Shown here in pieces: positions 6,221 through 6,375 of a DNA stretch of 6,375 nucleotides. The position numbers and the translations under genes were made by a program. Position 1 is the first letter of the stretch, and the number at the start of each line of letters is the position of its first letter. Under the pieces are notes generated by a model. It saw only the letters and a list, made by a program, of their open reading frames with translations, was not told where the DNA came from and ran no database searches. Origin of the DNA: Candidatus Aerophobota bacterium (GTDB lineage Bacteria; Aerophobota; Aerophobia; Aerophobales; Aerophobaceae); the NCBI GenBank assembly GCA_030672545.1, contig DAOVGF010000084.1, positions 1 through 6,375 of the forward strand. Reading direction: 5' to 3'.

Positions 6221-6246
6221 GGCGCAAGTTAAAACTTGCAGCTAGC
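6221..6246 (+). repeat. REP-like palindromic unit C, direct copy of B
   Basis: This unit begins 36 bp after unit B and shares its frame: GGCGCA at the start and GCTA near the end. Its arms are GCAAGTT (6224-6230) and AACTTGC (6233-6239) around AA. Two stem pairs differ from B in a paired way (G-C to A-T and C-G to G-C), keeping the hairpin intact. Confidence 0.72.
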
Positions 6247-6253
6247 TTTATGA

Positions 6254-6275
6254 AATCTAAACTATTACTTAGATT
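6254..6275. repeat. AT-rich inverted repeat
   Basis: AATCTAA (6254-6260) and TTAGATT (6269-6275) form seven pairs around an 8-base loop. No T-run follows. The remainder of the right edge (6276-6375) shows no gene I can support. Confidence 0.35.
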
Positions 6276-6375
6276 ATGATACTTCCTAAGTTCTGCCAAA
6301 CAACACATTCCAGTTCCTTACTTAAGGAGTGGCCGGATTGCCGGGACCAAAATGTTTTAAGATGACCAAGTTTTC

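Noticed and set aside
6157..6246. CRISPR array
   Set aside because: There are only three units, one is inverted, the units are palindromes with variable cores, and no cas gene is present.
6271..6375. Minus-strand open frame entering from the right edge (about 34 codons, ending VVWQNLGSIII)
   Set aside because: It is too short to separate from chance, no family is recognised, and another minus-strand frame is also open for 18 codons.
6329..6375. Plus-strand GTG start near the right edge
   Set aside because: The AAGGAG sequence overlaps the GTG itself, leaving no spacing, and only 15 codons are visible.

Overview
The window carries ordinary bacterial chromosomal genes of moderate, roughly balanced base composition. 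Several features fit an uncultivated bacterium with type IV pili: a PilT-type retraction ATPase, a short-type leucyl-tRNA synthetase, a ComEA-type DNA-uptake protein, lipoate biosynthesis, and a cobalamin-binding radical SAM enzyme. The phylum cannot be fixed from the sequence. The scattered short GC-rich palindromes resemble those common in candidate-phylum genomes, but that is only an impression. I see no phage, transposase, CRISPR or plasmid gene.

Layout: the left edge holds the first 108 codons of a minus-strand pilT that runs out of the window; it has a recognisable promoter and ribosome binding site. A 331-bp divergent region follows (325-655). It contains a 9-bp imperfect tandem repeat, a perfect palindrome, a long-range inverted repeat, and the promoter of a plus-strand unit. 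That unit is tRNA-Thr(CGU), then leuS, then comEA, ending at a modest candidate terminator near 3808-3837. A second plus-strand unit is lipB followed by a B12-binding radical SAM gene; both appear to start at TTG codons chosen by their upstream Shine-Dalgarno sequences. The right end (6136-6375) has no supportable gene. It contains a cluster of three related REP-like palindromic units, one inverted and two direct at a 36-bp period, whose stems differ by paired compensatory changes.

How the genes work together: tRNA-Thr and leuS serve translation and probably share one transcript. PilT and ComEA are both known parts of DNA-uptake machineries, so their presence either side of leuS hints at natural transformation, though each also occurs in non-competent bacteria. 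LipB makes octanoylated lipoyl-dependent enzymes. The radical SAM enzyme is not LipA, and its substrate is unknown. The observations most worth a second look are this enzyme with its lipB linkage, and the covarying palindrome cluster. I do not see convincing evidence for a wholly new multi-gene system.
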